Part shown: positions 5,468-12,922 of the stretch, piece after piece | Layout: each line of letters begins with the position of its first letter | Numbering within the stretch: position 1 is the stretch's first letter | Origin: a virus | Virus record (IMG/VR): IMGVR_UViG_3300031524_000040 | Coordinates: 1-36,069 of that record | Length of the DNA: 36,069 nt | Reading direction: 5' to 3' (one strand) | Program-made: the position numbers and the translations under genes | The notes under the pieces: generated by a model | The model's input: the letters and a program-made list of their open reading frames with translations, nothing else | Database searches by the model: none | What the model was told of the DNA's origin: nothing

Positions 5468-6682
5468 ATGAGCGATACCAAAACCATTGAATTAGAAATT
5501 GTCGAGACCGATCAAAAGCTGGCTCAAGCCGCCCAGCAAACTGGACTGGAAAAGCCCGCAACATCACAACTTGTGGCCGCATTCCAGCCGATTTACGCGA
5601 AAGCCCGGACGGCGATTGATGCCGCCAAGGGCGTGGCTGAATCTGTGAAAGACGCAACGTGCGTCACGCAGATTCGCAAATCCCGCGAATGCCGTCTGGC
5701 GATTCGCGCCGTGCGCATCGAGAGCGAGAAAACGCGCGTGGCGCAAAAGCAGCACGCCCTGCTTTACGGAAAAGCGGTTGATGGGTTTCATAACATCCTC
5801 ATGGCCGACTTGTCCCCGGTGGAAACAGCTTTGCAGGAGGCGGAGGACTTCGCGGAGCGCGCCGAAGCCGCGCGCTTGTCGGAACTCAAGGCCGAGCGCG
5901 AAAAGGTCTTGCTGCCGCTGCTGGAATCGCCGGTTGTGACCGACCTGTCAATCCTCACGGAAAGCGATTTTGCCAAGCTGGTGGCCTACGCCAAGCTTTT
6001 GAAGCAAGCCAAGATCGAAGCCGCAGCGAAGGCGGAGGCCGAAGCCAAGGCCAAAGCCGAGGCGGAACGGTTGGAACGTGAGCGCATCGCCGCCGAAAAT
6101 GCCCGGTTGAAAGCGGAGGCCGAAGCCCGCGAAGCCGCTGCCAAAGCGGAGCGCGAGGAAGCCGCCCGCAAGCTGGCCGAGGAACGCGCGGCGGCGGAAG
6201 CGGCTCGCAAGCTGGCTGAGGAAACGGCCCGCAAAGAGCGGGAGGCCATCGAGGCGAAGGCCAAGGCCGAACGCGCGGCGGCGGAAGCCAAGGCGCGGGA
6301 AGAACGCCTTGCCGCCGAAGCGCAAGCGCGGAAGGAGCGGGAACGGTTGCAGGCCATCGCGGATGAAGAGCGCAAGAAGCTCGCTGCCGCCGAAGCTGCC
6401 GCCAAGGCTTTGCGCGACGCCGAGGCCAAGCGGGTGGCTGATGCCGAAGCGGAAGCCAAGCGCCTGCGGGACGCGGAAGCCAAGCGATCCGCCGAGGTTG
6501 CCGCCGCCGCACGGAAAGCCGCCGCCGCGCCGGACAATGCCAAGGCAAAGGCATTCGCGGAACACCTGCGGGCCATGGACCTGCCGAAGTTCAACGCGAA
6601 GGCATTCGACCTGCTGCCCTCCAAAATCGAGGCTCTGGCCAAGTGGGTCGAGTCGCAAATCTCAACCGGGGAGCTACTGTGA
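5468..6682 (+). CDS. Long coiled-coil protein upstream of the ERF gene
   Basis: A 404-residue product. Residues 1-180 are helical and mixed in composition (SQLVAAFQPIYAKARTAIDA, then KSRECRLAIRAVRIESEKTR). Residues about 180-360 are an uninterrupted Ala/Glu/Lys/Arg helix of the TolA type (AAKAEAEAKAKAEAERLERE and similar), likely a single alpha helix or coiled coil. The last 40 residues form a small capped segment (MDLPKFNAKAFDLLPSKIEA). It overlaps the ERF gene by four bases, so the two are translated together; a long helical partner next to a recombinase is common in phages, and a scaffold or accessory role is inferred only. The repetitive DNA also opens long antisense frames that are not genes. 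Confidence 0.75.
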   Translation: MSDTKTIELEIVETDQKLAQAAQQTGLEKPATSQLVAAFQPIYAKARTAIDAAKGVAESVKDATCVTQIRKSRECRLAIRAVRIESEKTRVAQKQHALLYGKAVDGFHNILMADLSPVETALQEAEDFAERAEAARLSELKAEREKVLLPLLESPVVTDLSILTESDFAKLVAYAKLLKQAKIEAAAKAEAEAKAKAEAERLERERIAAENARLKAEAEAREAAAKAEREEAARKLAEERAAAEAARKLAEETARKEREAIEAKAKAERAAAEAKAREERLAAEAQARKERERLQAIADEERKKLAAAEAAAKALRDAEAKRVADAEAEAKRLRDAEAKRSAEVAAAARKAAAAPDNAKAKAFAEHLRAMDLPKFNAKAFDLLPSKIEALAKWVESQISTGELL

Positions 6683-7413
6683 AACCAGCCAGCGAAATAG
6701 CGGTCGTCGAGCCTCAAGCGGTGGCGATTACCGGACCTGCTCCGCAACTGTCCATCCAAGCCGCCTTTCAAGCCATCATTTCCGGCGACCTGTCGCATGA
6801 GAAGCTGGAAATCATCCAAAAATTGCTGGCCATGGATGCCGAAAAGCAGTTCATCCAAGCCTACAACCGAATGATGGGGCGCATCCCGATCATCGAGGCC
6901 AAGAGCGTTATCCCGAATCGCGGGAAGTACGCCAAATTTGAGCACATCATGGAAATCATTTTGCCGATTTTGAAGAGCGAAGGGTTTGCCCTTTCCTTCA
7001 CCAGCGAAATGATTGAAACCAATCCCCCGAAGATCAAGGCGACTTGCACCATTTCGCACACGGGCGGGCATAGCCGCTCGGGTTCATTCACCTGCCGTGT
7101 CGGCGGGCGGTCTGACTCGGATACCCAGTCCGATTGCAAAGCCGCCACCACGGCCAAGCGCAACGCCATGAACCAGCTTTTAAACATCGTCATCACCCAG
7201 GACGTAATGACCGAGGAGCATGATGCCGGGATGGAATCGGAAAACTTCATCGACACGGCGAAGGCGGCGGAGTTTGAAGAGCGGTTGCTGGCCACGGGCA
7301 GCGACTTGGACGCCTTCCTAAAATGGGTTGACGCGCCGAATTTTGCGCGATTGCCCATCGCCAAGCTGGCCGACATTGAAAGCATGATTCGGCGGAAGGA
7401 GAAAACATCATGA
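6679..7413 (+). CDS. erf: ERF-family single-strand DNA annealing protein
   Basis: A 244-residue product. ERF proteins anneal complementary single strands during phage recombination and replication, working with a 5'-3' exonuclease. The ERF signature is visible at residues 55-165: QAYNRMMGRIPIIEAKSVIP, KYAKFEHIMEIILPILKSEG, FALSFTSEMIE, then a GHSRSGSFTCRV strand pair and SDCKAATTAKRNAMNQLLNI (the conserved K-R--L-N-L-type helix). The GTG at 6679 is chosen because GGGGAG precedes it and it overlaps the previous stop in a GTGA arrangement; an upstream ATG at 6643 lies deep inside the previous gene. The YqaJ-like exonuclease two genes downstream completes the expected pair. Confidence 0.85.
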   Translation: MKPASEIAVVEPQAVAITGPAPQLSIQAAFQAIISGDLSHEKLEIIQKLLAMDAEKQFIQAYNRMMGRIPIIEAKSVIPNRGKYAKFEHIMEIILPILKSEGFALSFTSEMIETNPPKIKATCTISHTGGHSRSGSFTCRVGGRSDSDTQSDCKAATTAKRNAMNQLLNIVITQDVMTEEHDAGMESENFIDTAKAAEFEERLLATGSDLDAFLKWVDAPNFARLPIAKLADIESMIRRKEKTS

Positions 7414-7604
7414 AGGGCAAACGCATTAAAACCTTTGAGCAGTTGGCCAAGGCGGCGGACGAGCGCAAAAGCATCGTTTGGGGCAGTACAAACTACAAAG
7501 GCTGGAAGCCGACCCCGGCCATGTGGGCATTGAATTGGAGCGGCGGTTTTATTCGGAACGTTTTGCATTGCGGCATGTGGATTTACAAAAAGGCCAAACA
7601 ATGA
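7410..7604 (+). CDS. Small hypothetical protein between ERF and exonuclease
   Basis: A 64-residue product beginning MKGKRIKTFEQLAKAADERK. It overlaps the ERF stop and the next start by four bases each, so it is a genuine member of the recombination operon. The C-terminal half is Trp-rich (WKPTPAMWALNWSGGFIRNV, then GMWIYKK). I know no family. A helper role in recombination is suggested by position alone. Confidence 0.6.
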   Translation: MKGKRIKTFEQLAKAADERKSIVWGSTNYKGWKPTPAMWALNWSGGFIRNVLHCGMWIYKKAKQ

Positions 7605-8302
7605 AAATCCACACGGAATTTTCCCAAAATTCGGACGCATGGTTTTCCGCCCGCGCCGGGGTCATCACCGCCAGCGAGGTTAAAGCCCTTGTGACGCCCA
7701 CTTTTAAAGTGTCCAAAGGCGACGGGGTGCAAACCTATCTGGCGCAAAAGCTGGCTGAATGGTGGCTTCAGGCCCCTTTGGACAAGTTTAACAACTTCGA
7801 CATGGAGCAGGGCCAGATACTTGAAGCCGAGGCGCGGCGGACCTATATATTTGAGACGGGCGAGCAATTGCAAACTGTTGGTTTTATCACGTCGGACGAC
7901 GGGGTTTTAGGTTGCTCGCCGGATGGCCTGATGCCGGACCACGGCGCGGAGATCAAATGCCCGCAGGCGAAAACTCACACGTCCTATTTGCTGGATGGGA
8001 TTTTGCCCACGGAATACGGGCCGCAGGTCCAATTCAGCATGTACGTCACCGGGTTCAAAACGTGGCGATTCATGAGCCACCGCCGCAAGTTCCCGCCGTT
8101 CATTATCACGGTTGAACGCGACCCAGTTGCCCAAACGGCGATCGCCACCGCGCTGGCCGGCTTCCTGCCGATGTTTGAAGCGGCCAAGGCAAAACTGCTT
8201 GCCCTTAACGGCGGAGTGCGTCCACCAAAGCCCGAGGCTGCCATAACGCCCGAAGAATACATGCGGCGTAACCCTGACCCCAACTTCGACGGGAGACATT
8301 AA
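7601..8302 (+). CDS. YqaJ/lambda-exonuclease-like nuclease
   Basis: A 233-residue product. The PD-(D/E)xK nuclease core is readable: an early SDAWFSARAGVITASEVKAL (the R-x-G-x-I-T-A-S motif typical of YqaJ), an acidic helix MEQGQILEAEARRTYIFETG, the strand LGCSPDGLM containing the catalytic Asp, and AEIKCPQAK containing the catalytic Glu-x-Lys, followed by YGPQVQFSMYVTG (the Q-x-Q helix). This class digests the 5' strand of double-stranded ends to give the 3' tails that ERF anneals. The start at 7601 overlaps the previous stop; an upstream frame extension lies inside the neighbouring gene. Confidence 0.88.
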   Translation: MKIHTEFSQNSDAWFSARAGVITASEVKALVTPTFKVSKGDGVQTYLAQKLAEWWLQAPLDKFNNFDMEQGQILEAEARRTYIFETGEQLQTVGFITSDDGVLGCSPDGLMPDHGAEIKCPQAKTHTSYLLDGILPTEYGPQVQFSMYVTGFKTWRFMSHRRKFPPFIITVERDPVAQTAIATALAGFLPMFEAAKAKLLALNGGVRPPKPEAAITPEEYMRRNPDPNFDGRH

Positions 8303-8314
8303 CCCACGCGATTT

Positions 8315-8695
8315 ATGCCCATATCTCAATTTGAACTCCAGCAGATGCAAGCGCGTCTGGCGATCAACCGCAACCAAAAGGCCGCGAGCGCGTGCGAAAG
8401 CACAGCCATGGGCGTGGACAAGGAAAGCGATTTGCACAGCGACATTCTGGCCGATTGCCGGCAGCGGGGCTGGATTGCCCTGCATGGTTCCATGGCGCAG
8501 ACCACCGGACGCACAGAAGGCGAGCCTGATTTTTGCATCCTTGCCGACGCTGGCCGCGTATTTTTCATTGAGTGCAAGACGAGGGTTGGGAAGCTGTCCC
8601 CGGCGCAACATGCCATGGCCCATTTTGCGGAAAAACTCGGGCACAAAATCCACCTTGTCCGAAACATGGCTCAATATTTGGAGATTGTGAAATAA
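8315..8695 (+). CDS. VRR-NUC domain nuclease
   Basis: A 126-residue product. Residues 35-120 match the VRR-NUC form of the PD-(D/E)xK fold: ESDLHSDILADCRQRGW, then GRTEGEPDFCILADAGRVFF, IECKTRVGKLSPAQHAMAHF and a final LGHKIHLVRNMAQYLEI. The Glu-Pro-Asp and Glu-Cys-Lys residues are the probable catalytic set. In phages such stand-alone domains are thought to act as structure-specific or Holliday-junction nucleases, near recombination genes as here. The first 30 residues are a basic helical extension (ELQQMQARLAINRNQKAASA). Confidence 0.82.
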   Translation: MPISQFELQQMQARLAINRNQKAASACESTAMGVDKESDLHSDILADCRQRGWIALHGSMAQTTGRTEGEPDFCILADAGRVFFIECKTRVGKLSPAQHAMAHFAEKLGHKIHLVRNMAQYLEIVK

Positions 8696-8697
8696 TT

Positions 8698-8943
8698 ATG
8701 ACCGTTAACCACACCATCACACGCGACGAAGTTGAAATTGAAATCACCTGCGAGGTTAAAATGTGGGGCGGGGCGAAGGGTGCCCGCGATTCATTCGGGG
8801 TGCCGCTTGAGCCGGACGATGAGCCTGAGGCGGAGATAATTTCCGTGACGCCGGACATTGAATTGACCGAGGACGAAGAATGTGCGATCCGCGAAAAGGC
8901 TTTTGATCAAGCGGCGGATGAGGCAAATGATTTTGAGGAATGA
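8698..8943 (+). CDS. Small acidic hypothetical protein
   Basis: An 81-residue product beginning MTVNHTITRDEVEIEITCEV. It is very acidic in the second half (EPDDEPEAEIISVTPDIELT, then EDEECAIREKAFDQA). The pattern of strand, acidic loop and C-terminal helix recalls small phage proteins of unknown role. It starts two bases after the VRR-NUC stop with TAATTATG, without a Shine-Dalgarno site; the frame upstream lies inside the nuclease gene. Confidence 0.55.
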   Translation: MTVNHTITRDEVEIEITCEVKMWGGAKGARDSFGVPLEPDDEPEAEIISVTPDIELTEDEECAIREKAFDQAADEANDFEE

Positions 8944-8944
8944 C

Positions 8945-9193
8945 ATGAAACTTTACAAACAACTGCCCAATCCGCCGAAGTCGCCAATCATCGGACAGTT
9001 TACCGTTCATAACAAAGTGGCGGACTTCTGGACGCCGGACGCCACCAAGGGCAGCTTGGTGGCTGAGTTGCGATTTCCTGAAATCGTTCACGCTTCGAGC
9101 GAGGGCATTTTCCTTAAAGGCTATGAGCCTGCTGGCGTTGACAAAACCGGACGGGAAATCACGAAATATCAGGAGTGGTGGATGCTTTATTGA
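8945..9193 (+). CDS. Small hypothetical protein (82 aa)
   Basis: An 82-residue product beginning MKLYKQLPNPPKSPIIGQF and ending KYQEWWMLY. It is beta-rich with a run of short strands (VADFWTPDATKGSLVAELRF). It follows the 8698 gene by one base, so it is likely coupled. No family recognised; the hydrophobic, aromatic C-terminus (WWMLY) is conspicuous and may be an interaction tail. Confidence 0.5.
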   Translation: MKLYKQLPNPPKSPIIGQFTVHNKVADFWTPDATKGSLVAELRFPEIVHASSEGIFLKGYEPAGVDKTGREITKYQEWWMLY

Positions 9194-9216
9194 ATTTACG
9201 GTAACAAACAAAAACT

Positions 9217-9417
9217 ATGAAACCAAAAACTGCAAAAGACTGGGAGAATCTGGCGGAAGCGGCGATGAGTGCCGGGCTTAAAGTCCTTGCCAAGGAGGCT
9301 AAAAAGAACAATGCACCTTTTGAAGATTACGAGGATTCCCGGTGGGACCTCTTGAAATCGTACCAGAAATCCGGGTGGATCGCCGCCGCCAAATTCATCG
9401 CCCGCAAACTAAAATGA
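9217..9417 (+). CDS. Small basic hypothetical protein (66 aa)
   Basis: A 66-residue product beginning MKPKTAKDWENLAEAAMSAG. It is all alpha-helical and basic overall (VLAKEAKKNNAPF, then WIAAAKFIARKLK), ending in an amphipathic cationic helix. The leader is A/C-rich (GGTAACAAACAAAAACTATG) and lacks a Shine-Dalgarno site. Its stop overlaps the ASCH gene start (ATGA). Function unknown. Confidence 0.55.
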   Translation: MKPKTAKDWENLAEAAMSAGLKVLAKEAKKNNAPFEDYEDSRWDLLKSYQKSGWIAAAKFIARKLK

Positions 9418-10130
9418 AAACGACACCTCTATTATTCAAAGCGGAGATGGTCCGCGCCATCCTTCTCGAAATCGACCCGAAGACGCAGACAAGGCGCACA
9501 GAGGGGTTAGATGCTGTGAATGCCGCGCCGGATGATTGGAAGCCTCTTTTTATTCATCCCGTTACCTGGATTAAAAACCAAAAGCCCACCGTTCAGTTTT
9601 TGAATATTCGGACTAGATTGATTGTGGATTGCATTTCTAAAAAAGGAATGCCCGGCGATCAAATATGGGTGAAGGAGACGTTTTGCTACGACGACTTTGG
9701 AGACCCGATTTACCGCGCCACCGAACCGGATCAGGGGTGCAGTCACCCAGAAGATATGTCGCCATGGAAACCCTCAATCTTCATGCCGCGCAAATCCTCC
9801 CGCATCACCCTTGAGCTAACCGAAGTGAGGGTGGAAAGGCTGAATGAGATCAGCGAGGCGGATGCCATCGCGGAGGGGGTTAATCCGCACGTTGAGGCCA
9901 AATGGTGGCAGGGCTACCGCAAAGACGACCCGCTCATGCACACCTGCGCAGAGGCGGACGAAAACGGAAACCCGCCCGATTGGATAATCGAAGCCAAGCC
10001 TTATCGGGATTTGTCCCACCTAAATCGAACCGCAAAGCAGGAATACGCAATCCTCTGGGAATCCATCAACGATCCCGGCTCCTGGGCGGCAAACCCTTTC
10101 GTATGGGTGTACGAGTTCAAAAAGCTATGA
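9414..10130 (+). CDS. ASCH/PUA-like domain protein of phage type
   Basis: A 238-residue product. It follows a widespread phage protein pattern with an ASCH-like beta barrel: FKAEMVRAILLEIDPKTQTR near the N-terminus, GDQIWVKETFCY, then WKPSIFMPRKSSRITLELTE, VRVERLNEISEADAIAEGV and a C-terminal ILWESINDPGSWAANPFVW. ASCH domains are related to RNA-binding PUA domains, and some members act on modified nucleosides; the phage form has no settled function that I know. It is coupled on both sides by ATGA overlaps. The start at 9414 is chosen for that overlap. Confidence 0.8.
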   Translation: MKTTPLLFKAEMVRAILLEIDPKTQTRRTEGLDAVNAAPDDWKPLFIHPVTWIKNQKPTVQFLNIRTRLIVDCISKKGMPGDQIWVKETFCYDDFGDPIYRATEPDQGCSHPEDMSPWKPSIFMPRKSSRITLELTEVRVERLNEISEADAIAEGVNPHVEAKWWQGYRKDDPLMHTCAEADENGNPPDWIIEAKPYRDLSHLNRTAKQEYAILWESINDPGSWAANPFVWVYEFKKL

Positions 10131-10495
10131 GACGCTTCACCAATAATTACAATTCGGACGGCAAGGAAAAACGCCGCCAAGCACGGGAAGCGGCTGGGAA
10201 TAAATGCATCCGATGCGGATCGCCGTCCGTCCCCGGAAAGATCCTCACCACCCACCATTTTGACGGCGACAAATCGAATGATGAATGGTGGAATTTGCTG
10301 GCACTATGTCAGGTTTGTCACTTGCAAATCCAAGGCAGGGTGGACCCGGAAACGCCGTGGTTTCTGCCTCACTCGGAATGGATCAAGCCTTATGTGGCTG
10401 GATTTTACGCCAGTAAATATGAGGGCAGGAATATTACCCGCGAGGAAGCGGAAACCCGAATGACCACATTGCTCGCCTATGAACTTAGAGCGTAA
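10127..10495 (+). CDS. HNH endonuclease-like protein (small)
   Basis: A 122-residue product beginning MRRFTNNYNSDGKEKRRQAR. The HNH fold is visible: a Cys-x-x-Cys knuckle (CIRCG), the strand-helix LTTHHFDGDKSNDEWWNLLA with the His-His pair and a following Asn, then LCQVCHLQIQGR supplying the second Cys pair. Such proteins nick or cut DNA, and in phages they assist packaging or act as homing nucleases; which applies here is not clear, and the terminase is not in this window. It overlaps the ASCH gene by four bases and the next gene by 17. Confidence 0.75.
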   Translation: MRRFTNNYNSDGKEKRRQAREAAGNKCIRCGSPSVPGKILTTHHFDGDKSNDEWWNLLALCQVCHLQIQGRVDPETPWFLPHSEWIKPYVAGFYASKYEGRNITREEAETRMTTLLAYELRA

Positions 10496-10721
10496 CCCCA
10501 TAACCATCGCCCGCGAGCAGGGTCGCAAGGCGGGACTGGACCCGAAGCTGCATCTCGGATTAAACCCCCATGTCAAGGGACGCGAGCCAGCCTTATGGGA
10601 AGCATGGCGGCAGGGATACGAATCCACCGTTGAGCGGTTCACCGTCCAGACAAAGGCAAAGTTTGACGGCATTCCGCATGGGGGCACGGAAGATTTCCCC
10701 AACAAACCACTTGACGGATGA
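10479..10721 (+). CDS. Small hypothetical protein with Rmf-like motif
   Basis: An 80-residue product beginning MNLERNPITIAREQGRKAG. Residues 12-50 (EQGRKAGLDPKLHLGLNPH, then ALWEAWRQGYES) resemble the ribosome modulation factor pattern G-x-x-A-G...N-P...W...W-x-x-G, an uncertain resemblance. If real it would bind ribosomes or nucleic acid. It starts inside the end of the HNH gene. The region after it, to 11230, has no credible gene. Confidence 0.5.
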   Translation: MNLERNPITIAREQGRKAGLDPKLHLGLNPHVKGREPALWEAWRQGYESTVERFTVQTKAKFDGIPHGGTEDFPNKPLDG

Positions 10722-10752
10722 AAACACTTGTGCGGTGCTTTGAACGTCAGAT

Positions 10753-11118
10753 GCTCATTAGCGTGAGCGAAAGTGATCGATGCAAAATTTCTCCGTGTCA
10801 CGGGGTAAACTTCTTCGACCGATCCACCCACGCTAACGTGACACGGGAATACTTTTCCCTCTCTGACCGCGTAACCACTGGAAATCGCTTTGGGCGAGCC
10901 ACTGGCGAAGGAGCGGCGCTCATGGACAGCCAACATGGGACAGCGAGTGCTGATAGCCGCAAGCGGCCCTTTTGGCTTAATGCGGGGTGTTCGGGTAGTC
11001 TGCGAGAAAAGACTAGGGTCGGCTCTGGTGAACCGTTGCCCGTGGCCCGTAAAAAGCGAAGCGAACGACCGACGGAAACGGTTGCGCCAAAGCTAATGCT
11101 TCCCAATTTAAGGTTGGG
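10753..11118 (+). ncRNA. Candidate structured RNA in a 500-base gene desert
   Basis: A frame is open through 10718-11203 but its translation is Ser/Arg/Cys-rich and unlike a protein. The DNA instead shows dense complementarity. TTAGCGTG (10758-10765) pairs with CACGCTAA (10829-10836), and CCGTGTCACG (10793-10802) pairs with CGTGACACGG (10837-10846), in pseudoknot order. The first segment can also form GCTCA/TGAGC (10753-10768), whose loop TTAGCG matches 10831-10836. Further stems: GCGCTC/GAGTGC (10916/10945), GCCG-CAAG-CGGC (10956-10967), TAGTCT/AGACTA (10996/11010), AACCGTT/AACGGTT (11031/11077) and CCCAA/TTGGG (11102/11114). The strand is assumed plus. I match no known family. Confidence 0.5.
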
Positions 11119-11230
11119 GGTATTATGCTCGCTCACTCCCTCCGAAAACTGTTGGTCAAATGCGGGTGAAGTAAAGGTTTTAAGTCTTTGTCTTATGTCT
11201 TAATTCCCTTTCTTAACTTTTTATCTTATT

Positions 11231-11593
11231 ATGAATTGCAGATATTGCGGACAATTAATAATCGGTGATTCCGTAAAAACATTGGCTTACTGGAACCAAA
11301 CGACGGATATATGCCACGCCGAATGCAAGGCCATCGGAGAGCGGACAGAGGCTTTTGATTGCCAGACCATTGATGCCGATTGCAACGACTGCAAGCATTT
11401 TCAGCGCGGCAACCTGATTCAAAACTGGCTCTCCGATATGGCGGACGGGAAAGCCACAAAGCGGCTGGTCAACATGGGAATTTTTAACGGAATGTGCCAG
11501 CGCTTTAACACTCCCGCGAAGGCTTTCCCGAAAATGTCAACCGGGAGGAGCTGCTTTGAACACCGAAGAAATATCCCTAGAGTTGTCGCATGA
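11231..11593 (+). CDS. Cys-rich, probably zinc-binding hypothetical protein
   Basis: A 120-residue product. It begins MNCRYCGQLIIGDSVKTLAY with one Cys-x-x-Cys knuckle, then has ICHAEC (His and Cys), then DADCNDCKHFQRGN (another Cys-x-x-Cys-x-H), and later MCQRFN and SCFEHR. This gives at least two likely metal sites. The second half (ADCNDCKHFQRG, then GMCQRFN) resembles small phage proteins in which Cys-x-x-Cys-x-x-F is followed by a distant Cys. It is preceded by an AT-rich leader with no Shine-Dalgarno site. Role unknown; nucleic-acid binding is plausible. Confidence 0.65.
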   Translation: MNCRYCGQLIIGDSVKTLAYWNQTTDICHAECKAIGERTEAFDCQTIDADCNDCKHFQRGNLIQNWLSDMADGKATKRLVNMGIFNGMCQRFNTPAKAFPKMSTGRSCFEHRRNIPRVVA

Positions 11594-11656
11594 GCTTTTG
11601 CAACCGAGCCGAACCGAAGAAACTACATATCCAATAACAATTAACACAACAACATT

Positions 11657-11995
11657 ATGGGACTTGAGACTACACACAACTGCTGGCATGGGCCTTACTC
11701 GTCATTCAACCAATTCAGGTGTGCGATTGCCCTTGCAGCCGGGTTCAATCTTGAAGAGATGGAGGGATACGATGGAGGGCGCAAATGGGAGTCGCTTCCA
11801 CCAAATAAAATCCATTTGCTTTTAGATCATTCCGATTGCGAAGGAAGGCTTGATTGGAAGCAATGCGGGCATATCGCGGAATCCTTCATTGAGTTGTACC
11901 CACGTTTAGACCCTCGATGGCAGGTGGAAGCTAGGCAATTCGTCAAAGGACTTCGACTGGCCAGAAAACAAAAGAAAAGCGTGATTTTCAGCTAA
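11657..11995 (+). CDS. Conserved phage protein, paralogue of the 5040 gene
   Basis: A 112-residue product beginning MGLETTHNCWHGPYSSFNQF. It is a second copy of the 5040-type protein: MEGYDGG and LLDHSDCEGRLD line up with MEGFGG and LLNHSDCDGKID there, and both end in a basic helix followed by VIF. The two copies differ enough to be an old duplication or separate acquisitions. The leader (AACACAACAACATTATG) is A/C-rich and resembles that of the first copy. Family function unknown. Confidence 0.7.
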   Translation: MGLETTHNCWHGPYSSFNQFRCAIALAAGFNLEEMEGYDGGRKWESLPPNKIHLLLDHSDCEGRLDWKQCGHIAESFIELYPRLDPRWQVEARQFVKGLRLARKQKKSVIFS

Positions 11996-12053
11996 CTAAA
12001 TAGGGATGGTCCACCTAGTCTTTTGCAGTTGTCTTTAATTCTTAAATATTATT

Positions 12054-12446
12054 ATGGAAACAACATCACACATTAACGGTCCCCACTCTCTGGAAACACG
12101 GGAGAATCAGGTGGATTACGAAATCATCAATCGGCCTTTTGAGGTCAGGGCCGAGGCAGTTCTGGCTGCGTGCTTTATCGGAATCCACCATTGCCCTGAA
12201 ATCAAAAAGGCGTCCGACAGTTGGTCAACGAACATTTTTAGCGGCCAACTCTCAACCTTTGATTACGACCAGTTGACGCGGCTTGTTTTCGCCGCGCACA
12301 AATATTGCATCCGGGTATCCATTCACAATAGCGGACCCAGATTGGTGAAGATTATTGTGTCTGACCGGAAAACCCGCGTCGGTGGAATCTCAGAGCGGCA
12401 TCCAACATTGGCCGAGGCGATTGAATATATTTTGCCAAGGATTTAA
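12054..12446 (+). CDS. Hypothetical protein (130 aa)
   Basis: A 130-residue product beginning METTSHINGPHSLETRENQV. It appears to be mixed alpha/beta: helices (RAEAVLAACFIGIHHCPEIK and YDQLTRLVFAAHKYCI) alternate with strands (VSIHNSGPRLVKIIVSD). The closing segment (RHPTLAEAIEYILPRI) is a typical C-terminal helix. Upstream, TTGCAG and TATTAT separated by 18 bases could be a weak promoter (about 12026-12053). No family recognised. Confidence 0.55.
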   Translation: METTSHINGPHSLETRENQVDYEIINRPFEVRAEAVLAACFIGIHHCPEIKKASDSWSTNIFSGQLSTFDYDQLTRLVFAAHKYCIRVSIHNSGPRLVKIIVSDRKTRVGGISERHPTLAEAIEYILPRI

Positions 12447-12494
12447 CCAACAACCCCCGTCGCCGCCTGACCAATTACAACAAGCAATGAGTTT

Positions 12495-12701
12495 ATGAGC
12501 GAACTTGACGAAATTATAATGCCGGAAGATTTCTTTGCGAGATATGTCACTACTCGCAGAAAAATGCGAAAACTGTGTGACCGTGTTTTACGGCAGGAAA
12601 TGGCTTATTGGAATTACCCGTGGCGGGGCCGTCACGATGCGGCAAACGTGCTTTCCTGCCCTCACGAATCCTATCTGGCAACCCTTTCCGTTAACCATTA
12701 A
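12495..12701 (+). CDS. Small hypothetical protein, frame uncertain
   Basis: A 68-residue product beginning MSELDEIIMPEDFFARYV. Its N-terminus looks protein-like and it stops just before the leader of the next gene. Another frame across 12544-12711 also reads plausibly (MSLLAEKCENCVTVFYG, with a Cys-x-x-Cys like the following gene). Either the first frame is right, or the true protein switches frames near 12545 through a frameshift or sequencing error. I cannot decide by reading. Confidence 0.4.
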   Translation: MSELDEIIMPEDFFARYVTTRRKMRKLCDRVLRQEMAYWNYPWRGRHDAANVLSCPHESYLATLSVNH

Positions 12702-12711
12702 CCAACAAATT

Positions 12712-12906
12712 ATGAGCAAACAAAGTGAAGCAAAAATCAAACAAGGATATGTCCCGAAGGCTATCCCTCAAACGTGTGCAAATTGCGCATCCTTGGAAAT
12801 TCTACCTCAAACCAGTGATTTTTCAGCCGCTGGATTGCGCTGCAAAATCGGCGGATTCGCCGTCAAGAAAATGGGCACCTGTAATGAGTTCAGCGGGAAA
12901 CCTTGA
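12712..12906 (+). CDS. Small Cys-rich protein (64 aa)
   Basis: A 64-residue product beginning MSKQSEAKIKQGYVPKAIP. It contains QTCANCASLEI, later LRCKIGGFAV and GTCNEFSGKP. The Cys-x-x-Cys...Cys...Cys spacing matches a common small phage zinc-knuckle protein. The leader TTAACCAACAAATTATGAG is identical over 19 bases to that of the following gene, which fixes this start even though the frame is open upstream. Confidence 0.6.
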   Translation: MSKQSEAKIKQGYVPKAIPQTCANCASLEILPQTSDFSAAGLRCKIGGFAVKKMGTCNEFSGKP

Positions 12907-12922
12907 TTTTAACCAACAAATT

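Noticed and set aside
5840-6510. Direct DNA repeats that might suggest a satellite or CRISPR
   Set aside because: They are codon-level repeats of an Ala/Glu/Lys helix, irregular in spacing and without unique spacers. No CRISPR array was seen anywhere in the window.
5948-7071. Long antisense open frames (up to 361 codons) opposite the coiled-coil and ERF genes
   Set aside because: They mirror the GC-rich repetitive Ala/Glu/Lys codons of the plus-strand gene, give Arg/Ser/Ala-rich or Pro-rich translations, and have no sensible start or neighbours.
10127-11118. A HEARO or IscB-type unit (HNH gene next to structured RNA)
   Set aside because: The HNH protein is only 122 residues with no RuvC part, another gene separates it from the RNA-like region, and I see no insertion-sequence ends.
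10718-11203. A 161-codon plus-strand frame coupled by ATGA to the 10479 gene
   Set aside because: Composition is Ser/Arg/Cys-rich with no protein-like pattern, and it runs through dense inverted complementarity better explained as structured RNA.
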